Source: Myxococcus stipitatus
GTDB taxonomy: Bacteria > Myxococcota > Myxococcia > Myxococcales > Myxococcaceae
Assembly: GCF_021412625.1 (NCBI RefSeq)
Contig: NZ_JAKCFI010000019.1
Location: forward strand, 43,526-107,525
Length of the DNA stretch: 64,000 nt
Reading direction: 5' to 3'
Shown here: in pieces, positions 62,978 to 64,000 of the stretch
Layout of the letters: each line of letters begins with the position of its first letter
Numbering within the stretch: position 1 is the first letter of the stretch
Translations under genes and position numbers: made by a program
The notes under the pieces: model-generated
The model's database searches: none
What the model saw: the letters and a program-made list of their open reading frames with translations, nothing else
Told to the model about the DNA's origin: nothing

Positions 62978-63859
62978 TTGAGCGAGAACACGAAGTTCGA
63001 TCGGGAATTCCTGCGCTCGGCCCTCTCCCTGGCGGCCAAGAGCGACGTGGATCACTTCCTCTACATCTGCGACACGCCCATTCCTCCGGAGGAGCTCCGA
63101 GGACGGCCCGCGCGCAAGAAGCTCGTCTACGCCGTGACGATGGAGAAGCTGGCGCAGGAGCACCTGCAACGCAAGGTGCGCGCGCTCGTCATCCCAGCGT
63201 ACGACTATTCACGCACCGAACGGGTGAAGGTGGCGCTCGTCTCCGCGCTCTCGCAGGGCGCCTTCAAGGAGGGCGACCTGGTGCTGTGCATGACGGGCCG
63301 GGTGGGTCGCGCTCCCGACACGCTGATGCAGATGCGAATCGGTGGCTCGCTCGACGACCGGCTCGCCATCGAGGGCGTGAAGCTGGGCGACGAGTTCAAC
63401 TCGCAGGTGGTGGACGCGCTCATCCAGCTGGCGCTGCAGATCGGCCAGGAGGGCTTCGAGGGCCACCCCATCGGCACCATCATCACCATCGGTGACCACA
63501 CGACGGTGCTGGAGAAGAGCCGGCAGCTGACCATCAATCCGTTCCAGGGCCTCTCCGAGGCGGAGCGGAACGTGCTCGACCCGAAGATTCGCGAGGCCAT
63601 CAAGAACTTCTCCGTGCTCGACGGCGCCTTCGTCATCCGCGAGGACGGCGTGGTCCTCTCTGCCGGGCGCTACCTGTCCGCCGCGGACGACGCGGTGAAG
63701 ATTCCGCTCGGCCTGGGGGCCCGGCACGCGGCCGCCGCGGGCATCACCTCCACCACGCACAGCATCGCGCTGGTGGTGAGCCAGACGTCGGGCGCGGTGC
63801 GCCTCTTCAAGGGCGGCAACATCGTCCTGGAGCTGCACCAGACGGCGCGCCGGACCTGA
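62978..63859 (+). CDS. Diadenylate cyclase (DAC/DisA_N domain) with an N-terminal pyruvate-kinase-like domain
   Basis: 293 residues. The DAC domain (about 155-290) has the signature D215-G-A217 (VLDGAFVIRE) and R249-H-A-A-A (GARHAAAAG), expected for synthesis of c-di-AMP from two ATP. The first 130 residues (LVYAVTMEKLAQEHLQRKVR, VIPAYDYSRTERVKVALVSA, KEGDLVLCMTG) resemble the pyruvate kinase C-terminal alpha/beta fold, as in archaeal DacZ. No transmembrane segment, unlike CdaA. TTG start at 62978 with AGAGG 5 bases upstream. Divergent from dksA. Confidence 0.85.
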   Translation: MSENTKFDREFLRSALSLAAKSDVDHFLYICDTPIPPEELRGRPARKKLVYAVTMEKLAQEHLQRKVRALVIPAYDYSRTERVKVALVSALSQGAFKEGDLVLCMTGRVGRAPDTLMQMRIGGSLDDRLAIEGVKLGDEFNSQVVDALIQLALQIGQEGFEGHPIGTIITIGDHTTVLEKSRQLTINPFQGLSEAERNVLDPKIREAIKNFSVLDGAFVIREDGVVLSAGRYLSAADDAVKIPLGLGARHAAAAGITSTTHSIALVVSQTSGAVRLFKGGNIVLELHQTARRT

Positions 63860-64000
63860 AGCGGGCACGGCGCGGCCTTGTATGAAGTCCACCAGCCTTC
63901 CGATTCCGGTATACACCCGGGCCGGAAGGTACCGGGAGAGGGTCGCCGTGTTCGCCTTGGGGCTACGTCCTCGGGACTGAGATTGGCGCCCTCGACCGGT

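Noticed and set aside
63860..64000. A new gene at the right edge (short frame from about 63949)
   Set aside because: The frame stops after 10 codons. Only an inverted repeat (CCTTCCG..CGGAAGG) is visible, possibly a terminator for the diadenylate cyclase gene.

Overview
The window is high-GC DNA (roughly 70 percent G+C, strong GC bias at third codon positions) from a myxobacterium, most likely family Myxococcaceae. The diagnostic locus is a complete nine-gene spore-coat polysaccharide operon (exoA to exoI, 28122 down to 17900, minus strand) in the order known from Myxococcus xanthus. A second set of spore-coat genes lies at the left edge: a polysaccharide deacetylase, a Wzx flippase and a serine-acetyltransferase-like protein. 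The sequence alone does not fix the species. No rRNA, tRNA, CRISPR array, insertion sequence or prophage was seen.

Layout. 1-3222 (minus): acetyltransferase, flippase, deacetylase. 3558-8885 (plus): ccmABCDEFG, the System I cytochrome c maturation operon. The last two members, ccmH and ccmI, lie at 14484-15944 beyond a 5.6-kb block of unrelated accessory genes. 15968-17803: a DUF4157-type double-HExxH protein and a small lipoprotein. 17900-28122 (minus): exoI to exoA. 28500-36230: a small membrane protein, a divergent SDR/MarR pair, an Omp85-like protein with a TetR regulator, an EVE protein, an APC permease, and an ECF sigma/anti-sigma/Spy-like operon. 36279-39864: two tandem prephenate dehydratases facing a divergent DAHP synthase. 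40040-45332: a TPR protein, a caspase fused to surface repeats with its DUF4384 partner, and a dehydratase-GNAT fusion. 45387-49598: a sigma-54 activator, a degenerate GGDEF protein, a glutaredoxin and a DUF4388 protein. 49609-55432: a penicillin-binding protein, an ABC exporter, TusA and a triple DsbA-like protein. 55530-63859: RidA, RelA/SpoT, a zinc-ribbon FHA/kinase/FHA trio, DksA and a diadenylate cyclase.

How the genes work together. In the spore-coat pathway ExoE starts the lipid-linked sugar, the flippase moves the unit across the inner membrane, ExoC/ExoD/ExoA/ExoB control chain length and export, and the acetyl- and amino-transferases plus the deacetylase modify the sugars. Both spore-coat operons carry a well-matched sigma-54 (-24/-12) promoter at a similar distance from the first gene (3311-3326 and 28201-28216). 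That is direct sequence support for shared control by an enhancer-binding protein. The right third gathers global-signalling genes: (p)ppGpp (RelA), its RNA-polymerase cofactor (DksA), a c-di-AMP synthase and a Ser/Thr kinase with FHA partners.

Most reading frames antisense to these genes are open only because of the base composition and were left out. Start codons were chosen by Shine-Dalgarno sequences, ATGA/GTGA overlaps and N-terminal homology; doubtful ones are marked.
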